DNA from: Saprospiraceae bacterium | GTDB taxonomy: Bacteria; Bacteroidota; Bacteroidia; Chitinophagales; Saprospiraceae | Assembly (NCBI GenBank): GCA_022841745.1 | Contig: JALHQW010000030.1 | Span: 20,865-84,864 of the forward strand | Length of the DNA stretch: 64,000 nucleotides | Direction: 5' to 3' | In this document: piece after piece, positions 51,510 to 61,765 of the stretch | How the letters are laid out: each line of letters starts with the position of its first letter | Numbering within the stretch: the first letter of the stretch is position 1 | Program-made: the position numbers and the translations under genes | The notes under the pieces: model-generated | What the model saw: the letters and a program-made list of their open reading frames with translations, nothing else | Database searches by the model: none | Told to the model about the DNA's origin: nothing

Positions 51510-52463
51510 ATGGCACTCCGCAATCCTTTCCGCAATACTAAAATCAAAGAAACCGACGACCTCGGCTTTGGTACCCGTATCACTGGTGAGCGGGACAGGC
51601 TCGTTGCGAAGGATGGCAACTTCAACGTGGAGCGTGTTGGGATGAAAACTTGGAGCCCTTATCAAGACCTTGTGGAAATGTCCTGGGGGCGATTTTTTGG
51701 AGTCGTCGTGTCGTTTTTCGTTTTAGTCAACATCCTTTTCGCCTTATTGCTAAACTTCATTGGGATTGAGTGCCTCAGCGGTGTCAAGCAGGGCACTTGG
51801 CTGGAAAACTTCGAGCAGGCATGGTTTTTCAGTGTGCAAACCTTTACGACGGTCGGCTACGGCAGCATCAGCCCAGCCTGCATTTCCACCAATTTCGTGG
51901 CAGCGACCATTGCCCTCGTCGGCTTGATGTCGGCGGCATTGGCCACCGGATTGCTATTTGTCCGTTTTTCCAAACCAACTTCCCAACTTGTATTCAGCAA
52001 GAACGCCATCATCACGCCTTATCAAAATGGCAAAAGCTTCCAGTTTCGCATCGCCAACAAGCGCAACAGCCGCCTCATCAACCTCGATGTAAAACTCACC
52101 ATGTCGTGGGTGGAAGCCAACGAGCACGGTGTCAAAGGCCGGAAATTTGCCCGCCTAAAACTGGAACGTGAGAAGGTGGTGATGCTTCCACTCAATTGGA
52201 ACATCGTACACCCCATTGACGAGGAAAGCCCCTTCTGGGAACGCACGCCCGAAGACTTGAAGGAGATGAACGTGGAGGTAATTGTTTTGATAGAGGCTTT
52301 TGATGAAACCTTCTCGCAGGTTATTTTCGCCAACGGCTCTTATTGCGACGAAGAGTTTTTATTCGATGTCAAATGGAAGCCAATGTACTTTCCAGACCCC
52401 AGCGGAAGCGGTAAGACGATTTTGGATTTGGGGTTAATTGATGAGGTCATTCCTACCGGCTGA
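51510..52463 (+). CDS. Inward-rectifier-type potassium channel (KirBac-like)
   Basis: 317 aa from ATG 51510; the longer upstream frame runs through the repeat element. Two membrane helices flank the pore helix and filter FTTVGYGSISP (about residue 112-118). The C-terminal ~190 residues form the immunoglobulin-like Kir domain (FRIANKRNSRLINLDVKLTMSWVE, and VEVIVLIEAFDETFSQVIFANGSYCDEEFLFDVKW). It conducts K+ across the inner membrane. Single gene, the downstream gap has the repeat at 52460. Confidence 0.92.
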   Translation: MALRNPFRNTKIKETDDLGFGTRITGERDRLVAKDGNFNVERVGMKTWSPYQDLVEMSWGRFFGVVVSFFVLVNILFALLLNFIGIECLSGVKQGTWLENFEQAWFFSVQTFTTVGYGSISPACISTNFVAATIALVGLMSAALATGLLFVRFSKPTSQLVFSKNAIITPYQNGKSFQFRIANKRNSRLINLDVKLTMSWVEANEHGVKGRKFARLKLEREKVVMLPLNWNIVHPIDEESPFWERTPEDLKEMNVEVIVLIEAFDETFSQVIFANGSYCDEEFLFDVKWKPMYFPDPSGSGKTILDLGLIDEVIPTG

Positions 52464-52543
52464 CGGTGGACGATGGACGGTACGCAATTAGCACCTCCCC
52501 TCCGTCCACCGTCAGCCGTCTATCGTCCACCGTTAACCGTTAA
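52460..52543 (+). repeat. Facing heptamer arms (CCGTCCA type)
   Basis: The right arm 52502-52543 is six 7-bp units (CCGTCCA, CCGTCAG, CCGTCTA, TCGTCCA, CCGTTAA, CCGTTAA). The left arm 52460-52480 is three complementary units (CTGACGG, TGGACGA, TGGACGG), just at the channel's stop codon. Confidence 0.9.
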
Positions 52544-52552
52544 CCCAGTTTT

Positions 52553-54313
52553 TCACCTAAAGAACTTCCGTTCAAACACCGACTCATTCCCCACGGCATC
52601 CCGCACCACCAAGCTGAAATGGTGCTCGCCGGGCGTGATGGTCTCGCCATCAAAATAATGGGTAATGGTCCCGTTCTTCTTGTCGTATTGCATCAGCACC
52701 CATTTGCCATCCACACGGGCATTGTAGGTGAGCGGCTCGACGTTGGGCGAAGAGGCCACGTTGTCGCTTATTTTAAAGGAAAACTGCTTGTAGTTCTTCA
52801 TGTTTTGCCCAAAGACCACCTGCCGGATGGTGGGCGGCGTGATGTCCATCATGATGGCGTAGGCACCTAGGTCACGCACCTTTGCCCGCAGCAGGCCATC
52901 CTCCCAGCGGCCCCCACAGTTTAGTATCCGACTGCCTTCGCAATAGGCTACGAAGACCTTCGGCTTCAGTTCGGCTGGTATGGACTGCGTTGGGCGTAGG
53001 CCGATGTCAAAATAGTCGTGTACGGGCGTGCGGCTGTCGTTGAGGCGGTGAACCTTCGAGTAATAACTGGAAGAACGCTCGGGCTGCACATCGTATTTCA
53101 GGTAAAGGTCTTCGTACAAAGTGCCGGCTGGCATGTGGAGATAAAGCCCTTCGGTACGTATCATATTGCCCTCGTTGAAGGGTAGCACGTAATTGTATTT
53201 TTGGTTGAAAACTGGCTGCGCCAAAATGACGGCATTGGACTTCAGCTTGGCGTAGAACTCCAAGGTGGTGCTGTTGCCAGCAACATCGGCGGCCACCATC
53301 GTTATCTTGCTCGTTTCGCCATCCCGTAGGTCAATGACGCCGTTGTTGGCCTTGCGCCGATAGATGGAAAGATGATTGCCGGGCAGGGAATAGCAGCGGT
53401 TGTAGTAGCTGTTCTTCGTCACCCGCTCTTCGTAGTCGCAATGGGCGTTGATGTAGCGGGTTTCATCGAAAGCAAAGGATTCAAGGGTGAAGTCGTAAAT
53501 GACCGAATCATCCTGATAGACAACGAGTTCATAAATCCCGTTCCAGTTGCTCACCCTGTCCAAATGGTCATATACCTTGAGGCCGAAGCCTGTTTGGCCT
53601 GCATCGAGCAACACGGTGTCGCCCTTCACCCGGTAGGTACTCCCCATTTTATACAGACTGACCGCCCGTGCGCCAAGTTCTTCCCGTTTTTCGTTGAGGG
53701 AATAGACCTTCAGCGAATGCATTTTCGGGGCAATATTATCCACTACCCGGAAGCCGAAAAGCAAGGGGTTGATGGGGTTCTGGGTGCTCGTTTCCCGCAC
53801 CTCGAAGTGCAGGTGCGCCCCGTTGGAGGAGCCGGTGTTGCCCATTTTACCGATTTCCTCACCTTGCGAGACGGGGAATTTCTCATGCGTCAGGTCCACA
53901 TCAATCTCAAATGACTCTTGGACGTATTGTTGGTCCTTGACCCACTGGGCTATTTCCGGTTTGAACTTGTCGAGGTGTGCATACACGGTCGTATAACCGT
54001 TCGGGTGGCTGACGTAGAGCGAGTTGCCATAGCCGCTCTTGTCCACTTTTATCCTTGAAACATAGCCGTCGGCAGCAGAGAAAACGGCATCGCCAGCGAT
54101 GCCACGGGCCGATTTTATGTCAATGCCAGCATGGAAATGATTGGGGCGAAGCTCGCCGAAGGTACCAGAAAGCAAAAGCGCTTGCGCTACGGGAGCCTGA
54201 AAATAGTTGTTGGGGTAGTTGCCACGAACAGTAGGCTTCAGACCGGGTAGGTTGGTGAAAGCGAATACAAGCCCAATCAACGGCAATAAAAACACCAGAA
54301 ATTTCCTTTTCAT
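52553..54313 (-). CDS. M23-family metallopeptidase
   Basis: 586 aa. A signal/anchor segment (FLVFLLPLIGLVFAF), then the LytM/M23 domain at about residues 45-165: RPNHFHAGIDIKSARG (His and Asp zinc ligands), ADGYVSRI, NGYTTVYAHL and GAHLHFEVRE (HxH). It should cut cross-links in peptidoglycan from the periplasm. The remaining ~420 residues are beta-rich domains of unknown role (possible binding modules). A convergent channel gene and the heptamer hairpin at 52460 lie beyond its 3-prime end. Confidence 0.93.
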   Translation of the reverse strand: MKRKFLVFLLPLIGLVFAFTNLPGLKPTVRGNYPNNYFQAPVAQALLLSGTFGELRPNHFHAGIDIKSARGIAGDAVFSAADGYVSRIKVDKSGYGNSLYVSHPNGYTTVYAHLDKFKPEIAQWVKDQQYVQESFEIDVDLTHEKFPVSQGEEIGKMGNTGSSNGAHLHFEVRETSTQNPINPLLFGFRVVDNIAPKMHSLKVYSLNEKREELGARAVSLYKMGSTYRVKGDTVLLDAGQTGFGLKVYDHLDRVSNWNGIYELVVYQDDSVIYDFTLESFAFDETRYINAHCDYEERVTKNSYYNRCYSLPGNHLSIYRRKANNGVIDLRDGETSKITMVAADVAGNSTTLEFYAKLKSNAVILAQPVFNQKYNYVLPFNEGNMIRTEGLYLHMPAGTLYEDLYLKYDVQPERSSSYYSKVHRLNDSRTPVHDYFDIGLRPTQSIPAELKPKVFVAYCEGSRILNCGGRWEDGLLRAKVRDLGAYAIMMDITPPTIRQVVFGQNMKNYKQFSFKISDNVASSPNVEPLTYNARVDGKWVLMQYDKKNGTITHYFDGETITPGEHHFSLVVRDAVGNESVFERKFFR

Positions 54314-54662
54314 CTCAATGGTTGTTCTGTCGTTTTTGAAAAATATCCTTACAACCCAACAAACGTTGGGTTTTCATTCAAATCGAAAGGGAGTGACACC
54401 AAACGCCGATACTGGTCAACTGTGCCAATGGCAGCAAATATAGTTTTTGCCTTAAATATCAAAAACCAATTGAATCTGGATGGTAGAATTGGAGGGAAGT
54501 AGTTATTGTTAAGCCTTGGTGCAGCGCTCATTTTCAAAGTAAGCCGCACCAACTTGCCTTGTATTTCAAAAAACGTGTCAATTTTGAAAACAGGGCAAAT
54601 CTTTTGGCGTAGAACAAGCTATTTTTGCCAAGTTTTAAGAAAAACTTGCAAAAATCCTTTCT
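54314..54662. other. 349-bp gap between divergent M23 and DUF262 genes
   Basis: AT-rich, no convincing gene. A hairpin, AACCCAACAAACGTTGGGTT at 54353-54372 followed by TTC, sits at the M23 side. It probably holds both promoters; no site 1-6-type palindrome was seen. Confidence 0.6.
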
Positions 54663-56360
54663 ATGACTGAAAGTAATCTGTTGGATACCAAAACCGTTTC
54701 TTTAGGAGAAATCTTCGGCAATGGCAAGATTTACCGTGTACCACCTTTTCAGCGTGATTACTCTTGGGGGGAAGAGCAATGGGACGACCTTTGGACAGAT
54801 GTGCTGCACATCTACCAGTCTGGGGGGCAGCACTACATGGGCGCTGTGGTGCTACAAAACAAAGGAGACAAGCAGTATATGATTATTGATGGTCAACAGC
54901 GTTTCACGACGCTGAGCCTACTTATTCTCGCCACTATTCAAAAAATAAAATCATTGGTGGTTGAAGATGCTATTACCGATGAAAACGGCGAACGAGTGGA
55001 GTTGTTGATGGCAAGGTTCATCGGTCAAAAAGACCCAGTTTCACTTAGGTACGGCAGCAAACTCTACTTGAACGAAAACAACGACTTGTTTTTTCAAAAC
55101 AAGATTATTCAGTTTAAAAAGCCCTTGATGGCCTCGAAACTGAATGACTCGGAACAGTTGCTATGGAAGGCATACCTATTCTTTCAGGAAAAGTTGGATG
55201 AACTTTTCGGAGAGCACCCTTCAGGAGAAACACTAGCCAAGTTCCTCGATCAATCCATTGCGGATAAAATAATGTTTATCCAGATTTTGGTCGAAAACGA
55301 GCTCAGCGCATACACTGTCTTTGAAACTTTAAATGCAAGGGGTGTTGAGCTGACCTCTACAGACTTGTTAAAGAACTACCTTTTTTCGCTGGTCGTCCGC
55401 ATAGATTCTCATATCGAGCAAGTCAAGGCACAGTGGAAGAAAATCACAGACACGGTTGGGATGCAGGATTTCCCAACTTTCCTACGGCACTTCCTCAATA
55501 GCAGGCAAGAACTAATTCCTCGTGACAACTTGTTCAAATTCGTAAGGCAGGAAGTAAAAACAGAAGAACAGGTGTTTACGCTTCTGGACGACTTGGAACG
55601 ATACGCCTACATTCACCGTGCGCTCAGCAGCCCTTATGACGAACTATGGAAGGAAGACAAGGAAGTATCACCACTCATTGCTGCTTTAAAAATGTTCAGA
55701 GTGACCCAGTTCAAGCCGCTGTTATTAGTGGCGTTTACCCACTTAAACTGGGATTCTTTCAAGCGGTTACTGCGGGACGTAGTTGTTATATCGTTTCGTT
55801 ACAATGTCATTGCAAAGCGCCATGCCAAAAATGCTGAACGTGCCTTCAATAAGGCTGCCAATGGCGTTTTTTATGGAACCTTCAAATCCTCAAAAGATGT
55901 TTTCAACGAGGTTTTGAATAATATCTATATCTCGGATGAGGACTTTCAACATCTTTTTACGACCCATTCAATCAATACTACTAGGGACAAAAAATTGGCT
56001 CGATATGTTTTGTACAAACTAGAGAACCAACTTGGTGGCACCAACTATGACGCTGACTTTGGAGATGGAACAATTGAACACATCTTGCCTGAAAACTTAA
56101 ATGAAGATTGGGAAGAAGCCTTTCCGCAAGAAGAACATCAGAAATATGTATATGCCATCGGCAACTTAACCCTGCTAGAGCCTAAGTTGAATCGCCAAAT
56201 TGCACAAGAGCCTTTTTCAGAAAAGAAAGAGGTCTATACAACCAGCCAGTACCAACTTTCAAAACAAATATCTGCTTCCGATTGGACACCAATCGCCATC
56301 CGGCACAGGCAGGCAAGCCTCGCCAAGACTGCAAAAACCATCTGGAAAATCCAATATTAA
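54663..56360 (+). CDS. DUF262/DUF1524 protein (GmrSD-type restriction-like)
   Basis: 565 aa. The N-terminal DUF262 domain has the ParB-like VPPFQRDYSWGEEQWDDLW and IIDGQQRFTTLSLLI (about residue 75), a nucleotide-hydrolysis motif. The C-terminal DUF1524 HNH-type domain has GDGTIEHILPENLNEDWEEAF (His about 472) and YAIGNLTLLEPKLNRQIA. This is the architecture of GmrSD/BrxU-type type IV restriction nucleases acting on modified DNA. Single-chain fusion; likely phage defence. It sits 28 bp before aspS and has more AT-rich codon use than its neighbours, suggesting acquisition. Confidence 0.9.
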   Translation: MTESNLLDTKTVSLGEIFGNGKIYRVPPFQRDYSWGEEQWDDLWTDVLHIYQSGGQHYMGAVVLQNKGDKQYMIIDGQQRFTTLSLLILATIQKIKSLVVEDAITDENGERVELLMARFIGQKDPVSLRYGSKLYLNENNDLFFQNKIIQFKKPLMASKLNDSEQLLWKAYLFFQEKLDELFGEHPSGETLAKFLDQSIADKIMFIQILVENELSAYTVFETLNARGVELTSTDLLKNYLFSLVVRIDSHIEQVKAQWKKITDTVGMQDFPTFLRHFLNSRQELIPRDNLFKFVRQEVKTEEQVFTLLDDLERYAYIHRALSSPYDELWKEDKEVSPLIAALKMFRVTQFKPLLLVAFTHLNWDSFKRLLRDVVVISFRYNVIAKRHAKNAERAFNKAANGVFYGTFKSSKDVFNEVLNNIYISDEDFQHLFTTHSINTTRDKKLARYVLYKLENQLGGTNYDADFGDGTIEHILPENLNEDWEEAFPQEEHQKYVYAIGNLTLLEPKLNRQIAQEPFSEKKEVYTTSQYQLSKQISASDWTPIAIRHRQASLAKTAKTIWKIQY

Positions 56361-56388
56361 GAACTAAATCATTCAAATCAAATCATCC

Positions 56389-58179
56389 ATGTATCGTACC
56401 CACAACTGCGGCGAGCTCCGCCCTTCCCATATAGGACAACAAGTCACCCTCTCAGGCTGGGTGCAAACCATTCGCGACAAAGGCTTCATGGCCTGGGTGG
56501 ATTTGCGCGACCGCTATGGCGTCACACAGCTTTTGGTGAATGAAGAAAAATCTTCGCCCGAACTGCTTGAAAAAGTACGCTCACTGGGCCGGGAATTCGT
56601 AGTGAAAGCCACCGGCGAAGTCATTGAGCGCATTTCCAAAAATGACAAAATCCCCACTGGTGGCATTGAAATCATGTTGACGGACTTAGAGATACTCAAC
56701 GCCTCCAAAACCCCGCCCTTCACCATCGAAGACGAATCGGACGGTGGTGACGAGCTGCGCATGAAGTACCGCTACCTCGACATCCGTCGCTCGCCCGTGC
56801 AGCAGAACCTCATCTTCCGCTCGCAGGTGGCCATCGAGACCCGCAAGCACCTCAGCAGCGTCGGCTTCATCGAAATCGAGACACCGAACCTCATCAAGAG
56901 CACACCGGAGGGCGCCCGTGACTTTGTGGTGCCATCCCGAATGAATCCGGGACAGTTTTACGCACTACCGCAGTCGCCCCAGACCTTCAAGCAAATCCTG
57001 ATGGTGGCGGGCATGGACAAGTATTTCCAAATCGTGAAGTGCTTCCGGGACGAAGACCTACGGGCCGACCGCCAGCCGGAGTTCACGCAGATAGATTGCG
57101 AAATGGCCTTCGTGACCCGTGAGGACGTGCTGAACACCTTCGAGGAGCTGACCAAGCACCTCTTTCATTCCGTGCTCGGCATCTCCCTGTCCGACTTCCC
57201 CCGCATGAGCTACGACGAGGCCATGACCCGCTTCGGCTCCGACAAGCCCGACCTGCGCTTCGGCATGGAGTTCTGCGAACTGAACGACTTAGCCCAAGGC
57301 CACGGCTTCTCCGTTTTCGACAGTGCCGAACTGGTAGTGGGCATCTGCGCCGAGGGGCAGGCCGAGTCGTTTTCCAACAAAGACATCAAGGAACTGACGG
57401 AGTGGATGCAGCGCCCACAAATCGGGGCGAAGGGCCTTGTCTGGATCAAGTACAATACCGACCCCAACGACGAGATGGGCCGCTTCCGCAGCAGCGTCAG
57501 CAAGTTTTACAGCGAAGACCAGTTGCAGACCTTTGCCGATAAAATGGGCGCCAAGCCAGGCGATATTATGTTCTTGCTAAGCGGCAAAGTTGAAAAGACC
57601 CGCAAGCAACTCAACGAGCTTCGCCTCGAAATGGGCCGCCGCATGGGCTTGATGAAGGCGGGTGATTTCAAGCCGCTCTGGGTCGTCAACTTCCCGCTGT
57701 TGGAATGGGACGAGGATTCGCAGCGCTTTTTTGCGATGCACCACCCCTTCACCGCACCGCTGCCTGAGGACGCTGAAAAAATGATGTCCGGCGACCACGA
57801 GACGCTGAAAAACCTGCGTGCCAACGCCTACGACCTCGTGCTGAACGGCGTGGAAATCGGCGGCGGCAGCATCCGTATCCACGACCGGGCGCTGCAGGAG
57901 AAAAACTTCAATCTGCTCGGCTTCACGCCTGAACAGGCCGAAAACCAGTTCGGCTTCCTGCTCGGTGCCTTCGAGTACGGCGCACCACCCCACGGTGGCA
58001 TCGCCTTCGGCCTAGACCGCCTCTGCGCCGTGATGCGTGGCCAGACGAGCATCCGTGACTTCATCGCCTTCCCCAAGAACAATATGGGCAGGGACATGAT
58101 GATTGATGCACCGGATGTGCTGGACGAAGCGCAATTGAAGGAACTGAACTTGAAGGTGGAGATAGTGGCGAAGGGCTAA
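56389..58179 (+). CDS. aspS: Aspartyl-tRNA synthetase
   Basis: 596 aa, the bacterial length. N-terminal OB-fold anticodon domain ([24 protein letters not shown]), class II motif 2 ([23 protein letters not shown]), the bacterial GAD insertion, and motif 3 ([16 protein letters not shown]). It charges tRNA-Asp with aspartate. Terminator at 58211. Confidence 0.98.
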   Translation: MYRTHNCGELRPSHIGQQVTLSGWVQTIRDKGFMAWVDLRDRYGVTQLLVNEEKSSPELLEKVRSLGREFVVKATGEVIERISKNDKIPTGGIEIMLTDLEILNASKTPPFTIEDESDGGDELRMKYRYLDIRRSPVQQNLIFRSQVAIETRKHLSSVGFIEIETPNLIKSTPEGARDFVVPSRMNPGQFYALPQSPQTFKQILMVAGMDKYFQIVKCFRDEDLRADRQPEFTQIDCEMAFVTREDVLNTFEELTKHLFHSVLGISLSDFPRMSYDEAMTRFGSDKPDLRFGMEFCELNDLAQGHGFSVFDSAELVVGICAEGQAESFSNKDIKELTEWMQRPQIGAKGLVWIKYNTDPNDEMGRFRSSVSKFYSEDQLQTFADKMGAKPGDIMFLLSGKVEKTRKQLNELRLEMGRRMGLMKAGDFKPLWVVNFPLLEWDEDSQRFFAMHHPFTAPLPEDAEKMMSGDHETLKNLRANAYDLVLNGVEIGGGSIRIHDRALQEKNFNLLGFTPEQAENQFGFLLGAFEYGAPPHGGIAFGLDRLCAVMRGQTSIRDFIAFPKNNMGRDMMIDAPDVLDEAQLKELNLKVEIVAKG

Positions 58180-58210
58180 CTGCCGCTTTTTTCAAGGAAA
58201 GTAAAAAAAC

Positions 58211-58243
58211 GGGCATGAATCTTTCGATTCATGCCTTATTTGT
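58211..58243 (+). terminator. Terminator after aspS
   Basis: A 10-bp stem (GGCATGAATC, loop TTTC) then TTATTTGTT. 31 bp past the stop. Confidence 0.85.
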
Positions 58244-58398
58244 TCCGTATCGTTCAAAATGACCCTACGAAGTTGGAACAGTCGTTATCAAAAGTTGTTT
58301 ATTTGCAAAGGTAGATCGTACTTAAACTTGCTTTTAACTTAACCATCTGATTATCAGCGTTTTGTTTATTTGCACGTTATTTGCAAATCCTTTAAAAA

Positions 58399-59853
58399 AT
58401 GCAGCACCAAGATTCAATAAGCCTACTTAACCGCTTGCTTAAAACAGGCAGGGAATCTGAATGGTTGGAATTCAAAGAGAACAACAAAAACCCTGAAATG
58501 GTGGGTGAACGCATTTCAGCACTTTCCAACAGTGCCGCATTACACCATGAACAGTTTGGGTACATCGTTTTTGGAGTGGAAGATGACACACTGAACGTAG
58601 TTGGTACTACCTTCAAGCCCAGCAGTGAAAAAATTGGGAACGAACCGATTGAAAGTTGGCTACTACATCGTCTGAATCCAAGAATTGACCTCCGGTTCTT
58701 GGAATTTGAATACAATGAAAAGCATATGGTAATTGTCCAGATTCCATCGGCTATATTGCAACCAGTCAGGTATAATAGGGAGGCCTATATCAGAATAGGA
58801 AGCATTACAAGGAAGCTGAATGAATTCCCAGACAAGGAGCGAAAAATATGGCAAAATGAGATACATTCATCTTTCGAATCCGAAATAGCATTGTCAAATA
58901 TTGGGGCATCAGATATCACAGAATTGCTAGACACACAATCTTACTTCGAACTTATCAAAATACCATACCCCGAATCAAGGGAGGGAGTAATTGAACGGCT
59001 TTTGAGCGAAAAAATGATTGCTCGAACGAATGGAAGGTTTAACATCACTAATTTAGGGGCCTTGCTATTAGCCAAAGACTTGAACAACTTCGATGTATTA
59101 TCAAGAAAAGCAGTAAGATTTATTAAATATGAAGGCAAAGACAAACTTAAAACATCAAAAGACGCCCCAGGTAAAAGAGGTTATGCTGTTGGGTTCTCCT
59201 CTCTGATGACTTATATAGAAGTTCAATTGCCCACAGAAGAAATAATAGAAAAAAATGGAATTAGACATGAAAAAACAACCTATCCTGTTTTGTCTTTAAG
59301 GGAATTAATTGCCAACGCATTGATACATCAAGATTTTAGGGTTTCGGGAATACATCCGACCATTGAACTATATTCCGACAGGATAGAAATAAGCAATCCA
59401 GGAAATCCAATAGTTAGCCCAAACCGTTTTATTGATTCTTTCCAGTCTCGAAATGAAAAACTTGCTTCCTTCATGCGAAGAATAGGTTTATGTGAAGAAA
59501 AGGGAAGTGGGATAGACAAGGTTTTTTTTCAAGTAGAACAATTCAACCTCCCCCCACCTGCATTTCAAGAGCTTGAACTCCAAACCAAAGTGACACTTTA
59601 TTCCTATCGCCCACTTGCACTTCTATCAAAGGAAGAAAAAATAAGAGCCTGCTACCAGCATTGCTGCTTGAAATATGTTTCCTCTCAAACTATGACCAAT
59701 CAGTCACTTCGTGAACGTTTTAAAGTTGAAGAAAGAGATATTTCGGTTGTTTCAAGGATCATCAAGGATACATTAGATGCTGGCATGATAAAACTCAGAG
59801 ACCCAGAAAATGCGTCTAGAAAATTTTCAAAGTATATTCCTATATGGGCATAA
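58399..59853 (+). CDS. AlbA_2 (Schlafen-like) ATP-binding protein
   Basis: 484 aa. The N-terminal AlbA_2 region is LLKTGRESEWLEFKENNKNPEMVGERISALSNSAALHHEQFGYIVFGVED. Middle and C-terminal parts have LRELIANALIHQDF, GIHPTIELYSDRIEISNPG and CEEKGSGIDKVFFQVE, the HATPase_c_4-type segment of this family, and a final winged-helix-like part. Such proteins are widespread as accessory or stress genes and defence islands; no function is proven. The gene is noticeably more AT-rich than its neighbours, indicating transfer. Confidence 0.85.
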   Translation: MQHQDSISLLNRLLKTGRESEWLEFKENNKNPEMVGERISALSNSAALHHEQFGYIVFGVEDDTLNVVGTTFKPSSEKIGNEPIESWLLHRLNPRIDLRFLEFEYNEKHMVIVQIPSAILQPVRYNREAYIRIGSITRKLNEFPDKERKIWQNEIHSSFESEIALSNIGASDITELLDTQSYFELIKIPYPESREGVIERLLSEKMIARTNGRFNITNLGALLLAKDLNNFDVLSRKAVRFIKYEGKDKLKTSKDAPGKRGYAVGFSSLMTYIEVQLPTEEIIEKNGIRHEKTTYPVLSLRELIANALIHQDFRVSGIHPTIELYSDRIEISNPGNPIVSPNRFIDSFQSRNEKLASFMRRIGLCEEKGSGIDKVFFQVEQFNLPPPAFQELELQTKVTLYSYRPLALLSKEEKIRACYQHCCLKYVSSQTMTNQSLRERFKVEERDISVVSRIIKDTLDAGMIKLRDPENASRKFSKYIPIWA

Positions 59854-59933
59854 AATAAATTTCAATTGTAAGTAAAACTGAAGTTGAACTGCTTTTTTGC
59901 TTGTGCCAAAACCGATTCAAATTCACTCTGCCA

Positions 59934-60818
59934 ATGGAAACACCCCCCCACACCCGCCACCTCCGAGACCTCCCGCCCCGCCAAATCGGCCTCTTTACCA
60001 AGGCAGTCATCCTGTGCAGCGGCTTCTTGCAGCAGTTCGGCTGGATATTCTTCGTAATGGGCAGCCTCTTCGCCTGGATTTTCATCCCAGCCTCAACCGT
60101 TCGTCATTGGTTCGAGGGGAGCAAGGATTGGAAGGAGGTGCCTGGCAAAGTGGTCACCGCCGAGCCGACCAACTCGGCAGTGAACGACGAAGTTGTCTAT
60201 CGCTACCTGCACGGCCAACGCTACACGGGCAAGAGCTTCACCGCCGGACAGGATTTTCAGGGCGGGGAAGCGGTCACCATTCGCTACGACGCCAAGGCTC
60301 CCGGCAAGACTTCCTTTATCCAAGGTTCGGACAGGTCGGTTTTCCCCGCCTTTGTGCTGTTCATCCTGATTTTCCCTGTGGTAGGTCTTGTTTTCATCCT
60401 AAATGCCATCCGCCAAAACGTGAAAGCCATCCGACTGCTCGAAATCGGCGAGTTCACCCGTGGTGCCATGTGCTCCAAAGAAGCCACCAACACGACCATC
60501 AAAATCAACAACGCGAGATACCCTGTTTTCAAATATAGCTTTGAGTTCGAGGCGGGCGGGCGCACCCGCAACGCCATGTGCAAGACCCACCAAGCCTGGC
60601 TGGTGGAGGACGAGCAGCGGGAAATCATCCTCTACGACAAGTACAACCCCGACTTCAACATCGTTTATGACGCCACGGCCAATATGCCAAATATAAATGA
60701 ACAAGGCAGTTTGGAGTCGGCAGGAGTCGGGAAGGCAGCCTATCTTGTGCTGCCTTTGTTGGGCGTTGCCATCCATTTGCTCTTCTTGTGGTATGGTGCG
60801 CCCTTCACCATGGGCTGA
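59934..60818 (+). CDS. DUF3592 membrane protein
   Basis: 294 aa from ATG 59934 (in-frame TTG 59901 less likely). Two membrane helices (about 25-55 and 130-155) and one near the C-terminus. The segments KVVTAEPTNSAVNDEVVYRYLHGQRYTGKSFTAGQDFQGGEAVTIRYDAKAPGKTSFIQG and MCKTHQAWLVEDEQREIILYDKYNPDF are DUF3592-like (fold like an uncharacterised periplasmic beta-domain). Function unknown. Confidence 0.75.
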   Translation: METPPHTRHLRDLPPRQIGLFTKAVILCSGFLQQFGWIFFVMGSLFAWIFIPASTVRHWFEGSKDWKEVPGKVVTAEPTNSAVNDEVVYRYLHGQRYTGKSFTAGQDFQGGEAVTIRYDAKAPGKTSFIQGSDRSVFPAFVLFILIFPVVGLVFILNAIRQNVKAIRLLEIGEFTRGAMCSKEATNTTIKINNARYPVFKYSFEFEAGGRTRNAMCKTHQAWLVEDEQREIILYDKYNPDFNIVYDATANMPNINEQGSLESAGVGKAAYLVLPLLGVAIHLLFLWYGAPFTMG

Positions 60819-60824
60819 TGCCCC

Positions 60825-60866
60825 ACCGTAAACCGTTATCCGTCCGTCGTCAACCGTCAACCGTTT
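60825..60866 (+). repeat. Heptamer cassette (ACCGTNN, 6 units)
   Basis: Six units ACCGTAA, ACCGTTA, TCCGTCC, GTCGTCA, ACCGTCA, ACCGTTT, filling the gap between the 59934 and 60872 genes. Same family as 30631 and 52502. Confidence 0.88.
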
Positions 60867-60871
60867 TTTTT

Positions 60872-61294
60872 ATGTGGAAACAAGACACCAACCTACCCTA
60901 CCTCAACACATTGAATGCCAACACCTTAGGAGAGAACCTTGGCATTGAGTTCACCGAAATTGGCACTGATTTCCTCATCGCCAAAATGCCCGTTGACCAT
61001 CGCACGGTGCAACCCTACCGACTGCTGCACGGCGGCGCATCGGTGGCCTTGGCGGAGACGCTCGGTAGCGTGGCCTCCACGCTTTGCATCGAAGATTTGG
61101 GCAAAAAAATGGCTGTCGGCGTGGAAATCAACGCCAACCATTTGCGGCCAGCAACAAAAGGCTTTGTTTATGGAAAGGTAATGCCTATTCGGGTCGGAAA
61201 GGCAATGCACGTTTGGAACATCGAAATCACCGACGAAAAGGGGAAACTGGTTTGCGTCAGTAGGCTGACGGTGGCTGTAGTGGATAAACCTTAA
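60872..61294 (+). CDS. Hotdog-fold thioesterase
   Basis: 140 aa from ATG 60872; an earlier in-frame start would run through the heptamer array. The PaaI/YbgC-like core is PYRLLHGGASVALAETLGSVASTLCI with catalytic Glu, and VGVEINANHLRPATKGFVYGKVMPIRVGKAMHVWNIEITDEKGKLVCVSRLTVAVV. It should cleave an acyl-CoA. Substrate unknown. It converges with the 61295 gene with no gap. Confidence 0.92.
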   Translation: MWKQDTNLPYLNTLNANTLGENLGIEFTEIGTDFLIAKMPVDHRTVQPYRLLHGGASVALAETLGSVASTLCIEDLGKKMAVGVEINANHLRPATKGFVYGKVMPIRVGKAMHVWNIEITDEKGKLVCVSRLTVAVVDKP

Positions 61295-61759
61295 CTATTT
61301 CCCCAACAGCCGCAACTCCGCAATATTCACCGCCGTGTCAGGGTACTTCGCCAAAAAGTCTTGCAACATGGCTTCGTCGAGCAGGAAGGTCAGTTTTTTG
61401 CCAAACTGACCCGGCACTTTCAGGTGAATTGACACAAGGTGGAACAGCCCAAGGTCACGCTCGGTAATTTTCTCGATATTGTGGTAAGGGTAACGGGCTG
61501 TTTTATAGTAGTTAGAGGCATAGACGTAAAGTTCATCCAATTCCACCCGTTTCAATTGCAAGAAAGTGAACCAAAAAAACAGGAAACCCAACAACAGGAA
61601 AGCCGCCAAACCCAATTTCATCCAAAGCGCTGGCACTGGGCCGAAGTAAGCCATATCCGTAATCGAAACGGCAATGGTGAATAGTCCGAAGAAGACCATC
61701 CAAATGGTCGGGATGAATATCTTCAGGAAAAGGGTGGCGTTCGATGAAATTCTTTGCAT
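61295..61759 (-). CDS. Small two-helix membrane protein, unknown function
   Basis: 154 aa from ATG 61759; upstream frame sequence is octamer array. Two membrane helices (about 10-32 and 45-68), then a soluble cytoplasmic domain (VELDELYVYASNYYKTARYPYHNIEKITERDLGLFHLVSIHLK) resembling bacterial PH-like domains. No named family. Its promoter region is the octamer hairpin. Confidence 0.65.
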   Translation of the reverse strand: MQRISSNATLFLKIFIPTIWMVFFGLFTIAVSITDMAYFGPVPALWMKLGLAAFLLLGFLFFWFTFLQLKRVELDELYVYASNYYKTARYPYHNIEKITERDLGLFHLVSIHLKVPGQFGKKLTFLLDEAMLQDFLAKYPDTAVNIAELRLLGK

Positions 61760-61765
61760 GGACAG

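Noticed and set aside
54349..54552. 67-codon open frame in the gap before the DUF262 gene
   Set aside because: No ribosome site or conserved sequence visible; AT-rich non-coding look.
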